Assembly (NCBI GenBank): GCA_030549495.1
Contig: JAUIRK010000360.1
Span: 116,001 to 180,000, forward strand
Reading direction: 5' to 3'
DNA: 64,000 bases
Source of the DNA: Nectonema munidae
Taxonomy: Eukaryota > Nematomorpha > Nectonematoida > Nectonematidae
The notes under the pieces are model-generated. The model made no database searches and had not been told where the DNA came from. It was given only the letters and a program-made list of their open reading frames with translations. Position 1 is the first letter of the stretch. Every line of letters begins with the position of its first letter. Shown here piece after piece: positions 46,480 through 59,059 of the stretch. The position numbers and the translations under genes are program-made.

Positions 46480-49400
46480 CTTTAGAGAATTCAAAAAACA
46501 TGTTATGCATGATGAAAAAAAAGTTAAAAAAATCTATAATTGCCAACAAAAAAAATTTAGTATTCCATTATATAATATATGGAAATATATAATAATATAT
46601 GTGTCTTTCAAACCTATATCTTTACGGAAAACCTCACATTTAAGGACTCAAAAACTAATATTATACAGAGGTCGTTTTGAAGTTTATGTAGGAAATTTTT
46701 TATCCTATCATACACAATAAACGAAAGTCTAAATTATTTATAATATTTTTTAATTAAAAATGTGAATTTATTAAAATATAAAAAAACTATAATATATATG
46801 ATTCCTATTTTCACATATGTAATGAATACAAAATGAATAGTTCTGCTAATTAAAAATTATTTTTCAAAAATTTTTATAATATTTTGGAGATGTTATTGGC
46901 TTTTTGAGAGTTGGAATCTTGAAATCACGAACAGGCTGTTCGGAGTTCATTTTAAGAAAGATTCAGAATATCGAAGTGTATTAAACAAAATATGAAAAAT
47001 CAACAAAAATGTGTTCAAACCATCTTTGATTGTGATTTCTTGTTAGCTTTAACTTATAATATTAAATAAAAATATTTTGTATGAAAGAAATTCTTAATTT
47101 GTTTCATAAATCCCTTGTTAGGATGAAAGTTGATAAAATTTGGAAAACTGATTTAAAATGAAAAATATGAAGATTATTGATTACCATACTTTCATATAGA
47201 GAAAAGTTGGGATAGAAAAATTAAATTATGTGAAAACATTTAGAATACAAAAATATATCTAAAATTAAAAGACCCAACTTATTAAAGAAACATCAAGATA
47301 TGTTTATCAATTCTAAAATAGGACAAATAAATACTGTATCCCAAATATATACAGGACAAAATTTGAAACTAAAAGTAAGTTTATCTTACAATAAACGATG
47401 TTATTTTAGCCAAGATACATTGAAGTTATGAAACTTTTTTCATAGGCTTTTTTTAAAGCTTAGAGCTTTCAGGGAATTTGTCAAATCGCTGGTTTCGTAA
47501 GCTCCTTGCAATAAAATTTAGATATACAAAATAACTTGTTATATCCATACATGATACGTTGTGTTTAGTTAGCAGACCAAGTAAGCAATAATAAATATAA
47601 TACCTTATTCTACTAGAATGCGCATACTTTTATTTTTGAATATTCATACTACACAGCTCCTCCTACTCCTCCACCAAGTAATATATTTTTTTTTCAATCA
47701 AATTTATGGATTATATACATTTTGATTAAATTCACTTGTAAATATAACACACCCATCGAATTTGTTTATTTAGTTTTCGTGAGATCTTGTCTAATTACGT
47801 ACCATAGGGAGGGAGAGAGCACTTAACATTTTTTAAAGTGTTAAAAATTATGAAAGGATCAAAAATTAAATATTTGTAAACTGTGTGAATTTAGTGTTTT
47901 TATACTTTTTTTATCGTCGGTATTGCTTCAAAGCCAAATTAATCCAGCAAGAACATCTCAATTTCCAAATTTTTTTTAGCCCATTACCCAAGTTTAATTT
48001 TTAGTTCAATCACATTAATCCTTTGCTTGCCTTCCCAAATAATTTAACCAAGTATGAACTATTTTATTTAATATTAACTATAAAAATACACACTGATTTA
48101 GAATAAAATTTTTTTTATGGTGCAGACAATAGTTTTAAATTTTGTTCTACTTGTATAAGCGTCAAGTGAGTTTCTAAAGTTTTATTAAGGGATAACATGC
48201 TATTTGTGAATTAAAAAACAGACTTCTTGAAGCCAGTTGTGATATTCTAGCTGTCTTATTGAGTCATATAAAAATGCTACAAATATCTGCCATTTAATTG
48301 CTTTTAAATCTGACTTCTCATAAAGATATTTATAGGATACAAATGATCTATTAATTATATAGCCCTCATTACCATGGAAAAATTCCTAAATTACTCTAAG
48401 AAGGCTCCACTTTCAGAACCACTGATCAAAATCAATACTGAATGCTTCCATCGCTAAGTCATATGCTGAAGCAACGGGAAGAATTTACATGGGTTCAGGA
48501 TTGAACAGGGAGAAAACAAAATGATAATAGTCAAACCTTTCTGTATTGATCAACCTTGGGACTGAAAAAATATTGAATACATAGAATTCAATCTATTAAG
48601 GTGCTGACTATAATGGAGGTTATATTGCTAGAAGGAATTACGGCGCAATAGAAATGGCTCGTCTTGCCCTTTAAAAAGGTCCGGTCTATTCCCATTGGCG
48701 TAAGCTAGAATTTTAAGCGCATGGCGCAAAAAATTTTTGGTTGCGTTAAAAATTTTTGTAGCACCTCAGAGTACACAATATTTTTTCAGGTGATGGGGGA
48801 GTTTAGGTCTGCCCTCCTTGTGCTCTTCCAAAATTTGGTGCGATTTGCCCCAATTCCAAGCTACACTAATGAGTATTGATATTTTCTTCTGTTGATTCAA
48901 AAAGTTCTAATTTTCTTTGAAGTTATATCGATCGACTCATAAAAATATTAATGTAAAACTCTCTAACCATAAGGATTCCAAAAGTGTAGATATAGAAATT
49001 AATGGTAGGTAATCTTGACTCAGATATTTATCAGTGGATATATCTTTATCCATGATAAGAGAGAATAATATAGTGGAAGTAGGTCATTTCAGCATCAAAG
49101 CAAATTGACCTCAAGACCATTCTTTCTCTGTATATTTCGGCCTGAAGATTCTTATTGTCTTAAGACTGAATGGTTTTAAGGTCGAATTGTGATAAGGTCG
49201 ATTTTTTCCAAGGTGAAATTTTTAGAGGCCAAATTGCCTTTAGTTAAATTGTCCTTGAACCATCTTTGTTATTGATGCTGAATCTAATGATTTAAAAAAT
49301 GTAATTTTTTTATTATTTTTATATCTTATATTACCTAAAATACATTCTTCTCATTATCTTCTTTTTTGATTAGATAGAATTGTGTGTATAAATCTTTTTA

Positions 49401-51659
49401 GAAATATACTAAAACAACATTTAATCAAAGCATTGATCACATAAGTTATGAAACAAATACATTTTTAAATTGACATTTTCCAAAACAACACAAATTACAG
49501 AGACTTGAATTTTTTATATTAAATATACCATTTATATTAATCTGCCTTCTTAAATTTAGAACTTGTGGGGGTAGAAAAACATAGCCTCAAAGGTTTGAAA
49601 GAACTATATAGACTTTATAAATAAGATAATTTAGCACATGAAAAAATATCATGTAGTACTTTCTAATTATAAAAATCTATATTTATTAGTGATTTCTTCC
49701 CAGAATTTATCCAATTATTGATGGTATATTACATAGATTGGAAGATTATAATAAAAAGGTTCAATCATTGAGTAAAAGTGTTTATGTAAAAGAATTTCTT
49801 TAGTCTACTTTCTTAAATTTATAATACTTCATGATATGTGGTAATCTTTCTGAGAGTTTAGGTAGAGATTCAAGTCCAAGCGTTCATAAACATTAATGTT
49901 TGGGGCAGATTTATCTTTTTAAAGCAAATTTATTTTTCACATTGTTTAGCTGATCTCGAAAGTAAACATGTTTTTAAATTTCAATGATTTATGTATTATT
50001 TTTGATATTATAACTGATTTGTACTAGAACATTTTCCTTGACATGGTTGGTTATGTTATTTGAGAACTAAATTTTAGTGATTCTGGTAATATAGAGCAGC
50101 TAAAAAATACAACAATATTATTTCAACATTCCGAATTATTCACAAACGATAAAAAAAAATTGGCAATAAAAATAGAAACAGTTAGAATTGGTATAAATTT
50201 TTAATAAACACTATCAAAATTTTATGAGTTTTGTTTAAAAGTAGAAACTTCATTACTTTCACTCACTTCTTAAACGGATATCTTCATTACGCTCATCATC
50301 TTAATAATAATAATTTGTTTGAATTTACACTTTGTTTTACTCAATACACAAGTGTGATTTTATCAACTTTTATATGGAATAAGTCAAAATATTTAGCCCA
50401 AGCCGGAACTATTATGTAAAGTATAATGTATTTTTATATTTTTTTACTTTTATTTAATTATATAAAAAAAATTTGTATAAAGGATTATACAAATCTATTT
50501 TTCTCATTTTTTAATAAATTTAAGTGTGTGTGTAAATTAAGATCCAACAATATTTTTAAAAACAAAAATTATTAAAAAGTGAGAAAAAATAGGTTTGTAA
50601 AATCGGTTCTATGACAATTGACCCCGGACAATTACCGCCTAGGATAATTACACTCCGAAAAAATGGTCCCGATATATTTATATAAAAATCTGATTATTTT
50701 AAAAAATGAAAAAAACATAAAACCATAAAAAAGTTAAAAAAATATTACAATTTATTTTAATTTTTGAGCTATATAATTTTATCTAAATGCTAACTCTAAA
50801 ATTAATCATATTCCCAAACACTAACTCTAAAATTAATCATGTTAAAAACATTAACTTAAAAAGTTATCATATTTTAACAAATGATCAGATTTACTGAATA
50901 TATATCAGAGGCATTTCTTCGTCTTGCAATTGTACGATTTACAAAATGACAAAAAAAGTTTTTTTTTTTAAAAATACTTCATAAAATAAAGGAGAAAGAA
51001 TAAGAAATACAAATTCATTTGGCAATGAATTTACATTAAATGTGACAGCGGTGTACCATGAAATGAAAATCGTCTGCGTATATAAAATTTCATTGAAAAA
51101 GAAAGCAGACAAATTATTTAGCTTAGCTCAAATAGATTTAGCCTGAACCAAATTTTTGGTGTAAACAATATGAGATGAAACTATGATTATTTTTTGTCTT
51201 TTTTGTTTAGAAATTCCAAACAGACGTAAGTTAGATATTTAAAATGAAATATTCACAATCTATATTCAAACTTTTGCATAGAAACAAATACAGGTAATAG
51301 TGTTTGGGTAAATTGAGTTTTCATTTGATATTTTCATTATATGTTTAGATAAGATGATCATTGAACTGTGCGCCCTCACGAATGGTGTTAGCAATGATGA
51401 AGTTATTAAAACGATATTACAGGTGACACTCAATTTCACTTGGTGAAGTTTCCTTCCTTTAAACATAGGAACAAAAATAAGTAGCAAATGTTGCAGCGTA
51501 ATTCGTACCTACAATAATTTTACTGACAGAAGATATCCCTGACAAATATCCTCGACCAAAAGTTAAAACAAGGGAAAAAAATTGGGACTTTTTACATTTT
51601 TTTAACCATACAATTTGACCTTTTCTGCTCCCCAAATAATTTTATTTCCAATATGCTTG
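46480..51659. other. 5.2 kb without a recognised gene or element
   Basis: Strongly AT-rich, with only short frames. Minor marks: a short repeat-like stretch GACAATTGACCCCGGACAAT at 50611 onward, and a 25-codon open piece near 48600 (GADYNGGYIARRNYGAIEMA) that has no support as an exon. I see nothing that I can call. Confidence 0.4.
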
Positions 51660-51722
51660 CCCCCTAAATTCCTTGCATGCCCCCCCCCCCCCCCACAACT
51701 TCCATTTTTGGCTACGCCACTG
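51660..51722. mobile_element. Isolated end of a CAGTGGCGTAGCC-type element
   Basis: A run of about 17 C residues is followed by GGCTACGCCACTG at 51710-51722, the inverse of the common CAGTGGCGTAGCC terminus of hAT-like repeats. The partner end was not found. Confidence 0.4.
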
Positions 51723-51734
51723 CATTGGTTTTCC

Positions 51735-51801
51735 AAAAGTTATCGTCTTCTTTCTTTTTCAAAAGCAGGCGATTTGTATCCTTTTTAGCATGAAAGGGTT
51801 A
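51735..51801. mobile_element. Half-copy of the CCCATTAAGT TTAA MITE
   Basis: GCAGGCGATTTGTATCC followed by GAAAGGGTTAA resembles the interior and right end of the complete MITE at 30245-30375. Its left half is not recognisable. Confidence 0.4.
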
Positions 51802-52521
51802 AGGGACTATTGCTTACTATAAATACAATTTCTTATATATTTGGTTTTAAAAATTATAAAAGATTTATTAATTATATTTATCATTTAAATTAATAGTAAA
51901 ATAGTATGAGAAGGAAAATAAAAACTAAGATTTAACAGTGGAATAACTACAGCACAAAAAGTCAGAAATGACCGCTATATGGCAGGTATATTAAAATTAT
52001 GCACATATAAATGGAACAGTCATAAAGTCAAAATAAGGTATTGAGAACTTAACAGGGGGTATACTAAAAATTGAAATTACAAATATTACACATTGTAAAT
52101 ATTTACAACTAATGAATTCAGTTATTACATGAGTAACAATTTTTAATGGAACACAAAACATGATAATTTGATAAAAGTAAATTATGCATAAAAATTTTTT
52201 TAAAACATTTAATGGTGGAAAATTCAATAGTAAAAAAACTCAAATTTAAATTATAAAATTGAGAGACTTTATATGCAATAGACTGTTGTGAATTAGAGAG
52301 CTTGAAAAATAGCACAACCATATTTCCTGCAAATCTTGGAGAGGTTCTTTATTTTTCATGGTTATATGCAATTATTATCTTTGCAAAAATATCCGACAAG
52401 CTTTGGCAAATATATTTCAATATAAGAATTGCTAATTTCATATTATATATGTCAAGCACCTTTAGTGAAGAAATTTGATGAAAAAGAGGGGATGTATGAG
52501 AAAAGAATCTTTTGTTAAATA

Positions 52522-53340
52522 TCATTCTGAGTGTTTTTTTCTGAAGAAGGAGTATAACTTCATAGTCGATGAATGACCCCAGTTAACGATACTGTAGTGT
52601 ATGTGTGGGAGGAAAAGTGATTTGTATAAGAGTACCAAAATATGAGAAGAGAAAAACTTGCTACAATATTTGATTATCTCTGTCACTTGAGAAAGTTTGT
52701 TGCATAAATATGTGAGGATCCTATCATTGATAACAAGACCTAAAAGGTTGAATTTTCGCACTTGAGTCAGTCCTGTTTCTTCCAACGCTTCTGTAAAATC
52801 ACATCTATTACTTAAGCTGGAAAAATCCAAACAAAAAGACTTTTCATTGTTAATAATCAATGAGTTTGATTCAAACCAAGAGGAGATTTCTTCGAAGATT
52901 GATAAAATAAAATAATTATCAATATTAGCATTTTTATAGTTAATGAAACATCATCTGCGAAAAGCAGGAACTCACCCTTTGTAGTAGAATTATGTAAATA
53001 ATAAAGATAGAGAATAGTAAAGGGCCAAGGACTGACCTTGGGGAACACCTTTTTGGAGCTTAGATGGTAATGATGAAATATTGTTGACAACTACGGTCTG
53101 TAATCTTTCGTTAAAATAGGAGTTAAAGAACTGCACGGCCAAGTTAGTGAACCCGTAAAGTTTAAGTTTTTCCAAAAGTAAGTCATGGGGAATAGAATCA
53201 AAAGCTTTTTTTAGATCAATGAATAAGCTCAAAACTTTTTGTTTTTGCTCGAGAGCGCAAATAACATTAGTAATAAAAATCGAATGGTACAGCTCAGTTG
53301 AGTAGCCGTTTCGGAAACCAAATTGCCCAGGGAAAAACAT
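52522..53340 (-). pseudogene. LINE ORF2: reverse transcriptase domain
   Basis: QFGFRNGYSTELY (fingers), LSLFIDLKKAFDSIPHDLLL (motif A, catalytic Asp), KLQKGVPQGQSLA (motif B) and, after a frame change, FLLFADDVSLTI (motif C with both Asp). The thumb-like end follows in a third frame (EETGLTQVRKFNLLGLVIND, LLYKSLFLPHIHYSIVNWG). All catalytic aspartates are visible, but at least two frame changes break the frame. The enzyme would have copied the element's RNA at nicked target DNA. Confidence 0.88.
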
Positions 53341-53814
53341 AGAATTATGTGAAAAGTAGTTATTAATTTGGTTAAATATTATTCTTTCAAATATTTTAAA
53401 GAGGGTGGGAATAAGGGATATGGGTCGGTAATTATCTAAGTTAGAGCTACTCCTTTTTTTTCAAAATTGGGATGACTTTAGAGACTCTAAAATCTTTAGG
53501 AAACGCACCCCTTCTAAACAAGGATTAAACAATTTCATAAGAGGACTGGCTATAGAGTTTCTAACGAGTTTAAAGTCTGAAAAGCTTAGGCCGTAAAAGT
53601 CTTCGCACTAACTCTTCTTAAGATTGTCAATGCCAATTAATACATCATTTAAGCTAATATGGTCAAACTCAAAACTTGTAAAATTTTGGGACAAATGCGT
53701 ATAATTACTGTTATTTTTAAGAGTTATATTCTGATAAACAAGTGCAAATGTTCATTAAAACACTGAGCTATTTCAAAAGAGTCTGTAACATCAGATTGAT
53801 TAGTTTAAGGGAGC

Positions 53815-54872
53815 CTATGAACTTTTTATTAGAGAATTTTTTTTATTCCATGTTGATTTTATGTCATATGTACTACAGTCAAAAAACTTTTCATAGAAAA
53901 GCCTCTTAGATCTACGAATTGCATATTTAACATACTCACTTTTTGGTACTAAAGATGTTGGATTTGAGTTAAGTTTTCTATATATCTTGTCCCTATGTTT
54001 AATTAAATTTAAGATATAATTATTCATCCACGGTGATTTAAAGACTCTATATTTATTTTTCATATGTATATATTTAGTAATTATAGAAGCCTGCTTAATC
54101 GCAAACAATTTATCAATTATATTTTTTGCAATGATATCTGGATCATCAGAGGTGAAAAAATTAGAACAGCTAATTTTAGAAAATGTGAGTACAAAATTTT
54201 TTTATTAAATTTAATTATTAATTTGTTATTCAAGTTTATATCAGAATTGGAAAAAACGAGCATAATATGAAAGTGGTTTTAAATGTTGATTTGAACAACA
54301 TAGGACTTTGATGGTATGTTGTTGATACTAACGAAGAAATTGTCTAGTAAAGTAACTGAGGATGGTCTAGTGTACGTATTTATACTCGGAACTCCAACTA
54401 ATATATTGTGGGCATTACAATGAAAGTCACTTATGGATTTTCCAAAATTATCTAAGAAATAATTAACATCATCACAGCCATTCAATGGTCTTCTATAGAA
54501 ATTATGAATACTGAGTTTAATACAATCTAACGAAAAAGCTATACTAGCAAACTAATAACAATTTGATGATACACCATTTCCTATTATTAAAAATTCTAAC
54601 GACTGATGGATATCGAAAGCCAGACCGCAGTGAGAAGAAATAGATTTCTTAAATCTAAGAAATTTATAGAAAGGAATTTTGTAAGAAAAAGAATCATAAT
54701 CACTTAGCCATGTCCCTTGAAGACAAACTATAGAAATCAGAATTGTTAAAACAGAATTGGTATAATTTATAAAAAATTCTAGTTCACTAAATTTAGATCT
54801 TAATGACTGTATATTGAGGGACATTATATTTAATTTACAATCAACTAAAAAGATGTGATCGATATCAATCAC
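53815..54872 (-). pseudogene. LINE ORF2: AP-like endonuclease and linker
   Basis: The start reads LNIMSLNIQSLRSKFSELEF (the N-Q motif of AP endonucleases), then CLQGTWLSDYDSF, where the usual catalytic Glu of QETWL is Gly. GLAFDIHQSLEF follows. After frame changes, HNILVGVPSINTYTRPSSVT with LLDNFFVS marks the domain's end region. The linker before the RT reads SPWMNNYILNLIKHRDKIYR and YAIRRSKRLFYEKFF. Decayed. Confidence 0.75.
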
Positions 54873-54949
54873 TTTGGATGGCTCAGAAAAATATAAATAG
54901 TCTCAGTCAAATTGATTTGAAAGACTCGGGTTGCATGTGACTAGTCACC

Positions 54950-56190
54950 ATCCGAATCATACGAAGTAAGATTTTTAACATTTAAAAGCTCCCTTTGAAC
55001 TTGAGGACAATTATAACTCAAGGCTGAGTGATCAAACGAAACGTTATCATATTTAGTACAATCATGACATTTCACGTTATTTGAGTCACTTTTATCACAT
55101 ATATTGCCATTGTGAGATTCGGAACAATATTTACATATACTCCCGTTTTTACAATTAGACGTGGTGACCGAAAGAAAAGCAGTTAGAACATTGTTTTATA
55201 ATAAAATAATGGTAAATATCAACACAAGACAAGTCAAAATATAGCTGTAATTTGCTGGCCTTAAAAACTTTATAAACCGTACTACAAGTAGTAAAAACTA
55301 TTAACTTTTTATGCTTGTTTTTACAAGCCCGTACAAAAAAAACTTTAAAAGTACCTCCAGCCAGGGCCGGTCTTAGTGTTCGCGGGGTCCTATGCAAAAT
55401 GGATTGCGTGGGGCCCAGTATGGCTAGGAAAAAAGATAAGTGAGAAATAAGATTTTGAAAAAAAGAAAAGGGATTTGTTTTATTACTTTTTCATTAACAC
55501 AAAATGACGATCAATGTAACTTTACTTTGCGAACCTTGCATTTAGCGAAATCATACAATATATAATCAAAATGAGAAGCACGGGGCCCACTGCGGCCGCA
55601 TAGGTTACAGTGGCCTAAGGCCGGCCCTACCTCCAACTTCAACAACCCTATTAACTTCAAAATTTTCAGCCAAAATTATAGGAATAATTTCACTGTCTTG
55701 CACATCTTTGGAATAGTTATACATACTTTTGGATTAATTTCAATTTGAGCTTTGACTAAGATTTTCTTTAGCTAGATTTATATCTTCTGACATGGACATT
55801 TTATCTAAAAACTTGAGGCAAATTGAATTGGAAAACTTTTTAAATTGTTTAAGAAGTACATTTTAAGAAGGGATTTATTTTCAAAATATGGACATGATAA
55901 ACTTTTACAAAAAACCTTTTGATTACAAATTTCAACTTTATTGATAACTTCATCAGTGAAACTACGAACTTTCTGATAAGATGTAAGACATATCTTGCAA
56001 ACCCAGCGCATTCCATAATTGAAAAAATTGTCGAAAAAAGAAAACAAACTTGAAGGCAAGTCATGACAATGCAGGCAAAACTATTTCTTACAGTCATAAC
56101 ACTCCAACATATCTTTACACTTTTTCTTTAAACATAAACTACAAGACCAGTCTTCATCATTTGAGTTGTTCGATTTAGTCATTTTAATGA
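54950..56190 (-). pseudogene. LINE ORF1 with PHD-like finger and zinc knuckles, split by a hAT MITE
   Basis: The N-terminal part (about 56180-55980) reads DWSCSLCLKKKCKDMLECYD, FCLHCHDLPSSLF and WVCKICLTSY, a Cys/His spacing like a PHD finger as described for CR1 ORF1 proteins. After the insertion at 55360-55627 come VDIYHYFIIKQCSNCFSFGH and further CX2C..H..C groups (CKYCSESHNGNIC, CHDCTKYDN), resembling nucleic-acid-binding knuckles. A stop lies in the PHD part and frame changes follow. Confidence 0.6.
55360..55627. mobile_element. hAT-like MITE, CAGGGCCGG family, copy 2, inserted in LINE ORF1
   Basis: GGGCCGGTCTTAG at the left and, inverted, GGGCCGGCCTTAG at the right. TACCTCCA occurs on both sides (55352-55359 and 55628-55635), an 8-bp duplication. 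The interior is nearly identical to 24221-24472. It interrupts the LINE ORF1 and is therefore younger than that LINE copy. Confidence 0.8.
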
Positions 56191-57518
56191 GTGTCATTAA
56201 AACACGCGTGCAAGTAAACCAAAGAATAAAAACACACGCGCTAAGTGCATATATATTCAAAAATTGATAAGAAATTCATATAAAAAAATTTTTTTTTTTA
56301 AATTAAACTTTTTTTATTTTTTTGACCAAAAACTCCAGTTGAATTGGTTCCGCCCTTTACAACTATGAAAAACTGGATTTGAACAACGAAAACCCACTAT
56401 AATTTAAAGGTTTTCATAAAAGGTTTGTATGCTGATTAATGCAAAATGCCTATTTTATTACTAATCTATATCGTGTGTCTTTACTTTAAAACTAATTTTA
56501 AAAATGTATAGTTTGATTGACAGAGCAATATTTACAAAATTTCCATTGATGTGACCTTTAAGTAAAACGTAACATTTTAGCATTAAAATGTCTTGTCCCC
56601 CAAAAGACTGCATAAAAATAGATACTACTCAAACGGCCGCTCCAAATAATTCCCCAACTTCCCGTTCCCTCTATAAATCGCTACAAATATGTTAAAACAA
56701 GAGAAAAATAATTATCAAATAGTTTCAAGTAAACGTAATGAAATACGTAGGTAAAATCACAGGTACACACTATACAAATTAATTTCTTTGATTTAAATGA
56801 GAAAGATGATCACTGCTACTTCCAAAGTGTGGAGAAAAGTGACACAGGTGTCATATGCCTGTGGCAGACACTTTATGGAGTAGGAAATATAAAAAAAGAT
56901 ATATATATATACTGAAATTTTACTTTGTCATTAATAACTTTTCTAATCGTAGTGATTCAATTGTATGATCATAAACTTGTCTTAGATTTTGTAAAAATTT
57001 CTTTAATGCTAATAAAATGATCTGATCATGAGTTACTCTATGAAAATCCGAGGTCCTACTGAAATTTTTGTACTGGGCCACTAGCGAGGCATGTATCGCT
57101 CTTGTGTGTTAAAGAAGAAATTTGTGCAGCAAAATGTAAAATGATTCCATATTAAATTAGCTCCGGATTATACTAATTTTTATGGATTATTGACTGCTGA
57201 AATAATGAGGAAAACGTAACAAATTATTCGAGAAGAAAGTTAACTACATTTATATATGTTCTTTCATAACTTACTCATATTTTAGGCAAGAAAAATTTTG
57301 CAAAAACATAGAATTGGACTGAAACTTATGGATGTCGAAGTTAATAGGGTAAGAGCAAAAAATGTTAACTGTTATGTTTACTCATATTTAAGAAGTATCA
57401 TTCGAAATTTATCATTAACATAAGGGAATTTGATAAATGATTTTTCATACCTAAATTTATTCTCTAGCATTGAATTTAGTATCTTTTGTGTTCAGCATTT
57501 ATTTCATGCCATACTGCA
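56191..57518. other. 1.3 kb without a recognised gene
   Basis: AT-rich. A small near-palindrome (ACAGGTGTCATATGCCTGT, 56846-56864) is the only structure noticed. Confidence 0.4.
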
Positions 57519-57829
57519 GTAGTTTCAAACTTTTTGAAACTTTGCAACATGAAAATAAAATAAAAAGGAGATAAGAATAATAAATTTAAAAATACAAACA
57601 ACTATGACAAATGTTTTCGATTTAATTATAAACTATAATGATTACTATAACAATAGTAAAAACTTTATATATAAAAGTTCTTAGGTGGAAAGTTTTAAGA
57701 GAAGAAAACTCATTTCGGTGAATAAAGAGTAATATATGTAATACTGTAATAATAAGTGTATTTACCGACACCCGTCCACGAATCTTATAGCGGCCCTATG
57801 TGCCCGGGCACATCGGAAGGGAACCGCTA
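57519..57829. mobile_element. Possible hAT MITE, decayed
   Basis: CAGTAGTTTCAAACTTTTTG on the left and GAAGGGAACCGCTATC on the right resemble diverged CAGTGGTTC-type hAT ends, with GTGCCCGGGCACATC inside. No target duplication could be confirmed. Confidence 0.35.
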
Positions 57830-58369
57830 TCATAGTAATAAAGACCTATAAACACAGGATTTGAAATGCAATCTCCACTTGAACGTTTTCATTTTAAAGG
57901 GATCATGTATCTACCATTTTATGTCAAGATAATAAGATCAAGAGAAATTATATTCATCTTCCAGTGCCCATGGAGTTTGATATGTTGTATCTTAATATCT
58001 TACCTGTTATAAATAAGTCAAGATTTCTAATTTTCTTTGCAATTTAATAAATAACTTATGTCTTTTTTTCTAAGTGTTTTACAAAAAAAAGCACATAATT
58101 GTCTTTTAAAATTCAAAATTGTTAAAATAATAAAATTAGATAATTTTTGATTTTTTTTAAATATTTATGTAAATGATTGTAAAATTTGCAATTATTAGCA
58201 TATCATTTACATGAATTAGAAGAATAAATTTTGAATATACTATTTTGTGAGTAAAAATTTATGTTTACTAATGAAATTTGCAATATTTTGAAAATTTGCT
58301 ATGAAATTAGTATAAACACAAATTATTGACCTTTTTGAATTTTATTATACACGGTGAAGCTAAAGCTAC
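57830..58369. other. No gene recognised
   Basis: AT-rich sequence without an identifiable element. Confidence 0.4.
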
Positions 58370-58520
58370 CTTGGAGTGTTTACATTGACAAATTGCACTT
58401 GCTCGGGTTGTATCAATTTATCAGGAAAAAGTCTTGGTGCTAGATCGAACTCAAGGGCTTGTGTTATCGAAGCAACGTATCTAACCACCTGTATTAAGGG
58501 CTTTATTTTAAAAAAGAATT
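58370..58520 (-). mobile_element. Possible tRNA-derived SINE fragment
   Basis: On the minus strand TGGTTAGATACG (A-box-like) is followed 26 bp later by GTTCGATCTAG (B-box-like, 58450-58440) and then AGCACCAAGAC. The B-box neighbourhood (CTTCGATAACACAAGCCCTT) shares its word order with 15800-15830. No cloverleaf could be drawn. Confidence 0.35.
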
Positions 58521-59055
58521 CTCTTTTATGTAAATGCTCCAACTTTTTTTCCTTCAAGTGCATGCACGTAGAAAAACATTCATTTATGAAAAAGTCTTAA
58601 GATCTGTGTGGGGAGCTAATATATTTTCCAACACCAGTAGTTATGTCATTTAAAAAACACAACTTAGTTAAACTTAATTATCTCCATTTTAAACGGTTCT
58701 TAAAAATTTTCGTATAAAATAAAGAAATTTATATAACATTTTTTTATTCTTTTTTTGCATTTATTCAAAAATCATCAAACGAAAATTAAAACCGAGAAAT
58801 TTTCGTATTAAAAAAAATTCTATAAAAATTGTTTTTTCGATCAATTTTTCATTTTTGCACATTTTCATCTATCAGTTTATAAACTATTTGGTCAATGGAA
58901 ACCATTGAACTATAATAATGAAATCCAGAGTTAAAGGAAATTTAATAACAAAATACCTATTATGTTTTATTTTATTCAAAAATAATATTTCACTTTGTTA
59001 TTCGCTTTTTGAATCCATTATTTTAAAAAATAAAAATAAAAATTGGGGAATAAAG
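58521..59055. other. No gene recognised
   Basis: AT-rich DNA leading into the RTE fragment; no motif. Confidence 0.35.
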
Positions 59056-59059
59056 ATGG

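Larger units (their letters stand above)
51900..56190 (-). mobile_element. CR1/Jockey-type LINE, near full length, decayed
   Basis: On the minus strand the order is ORF1 (56190 to about 54950, split by a hAT insertion), ORF2 endonuclease (54872 to about 54280), linker (54108-53815) and reverse transcriptase (53340-52522), then a stop-rich 3' region to about 51.9 kb. The ORF1 with a PHD-like finger, together with the endonuclease/RT order, points to the CR1 group. Neither end could be fixed precisely. Confidence 0.75.

Noticed and set aside
48590-48680. Possible small exon reading GADYNGGYIARRNYGAIEMA
   Set aside because: Too short, no partner exons and no recognised homologue.
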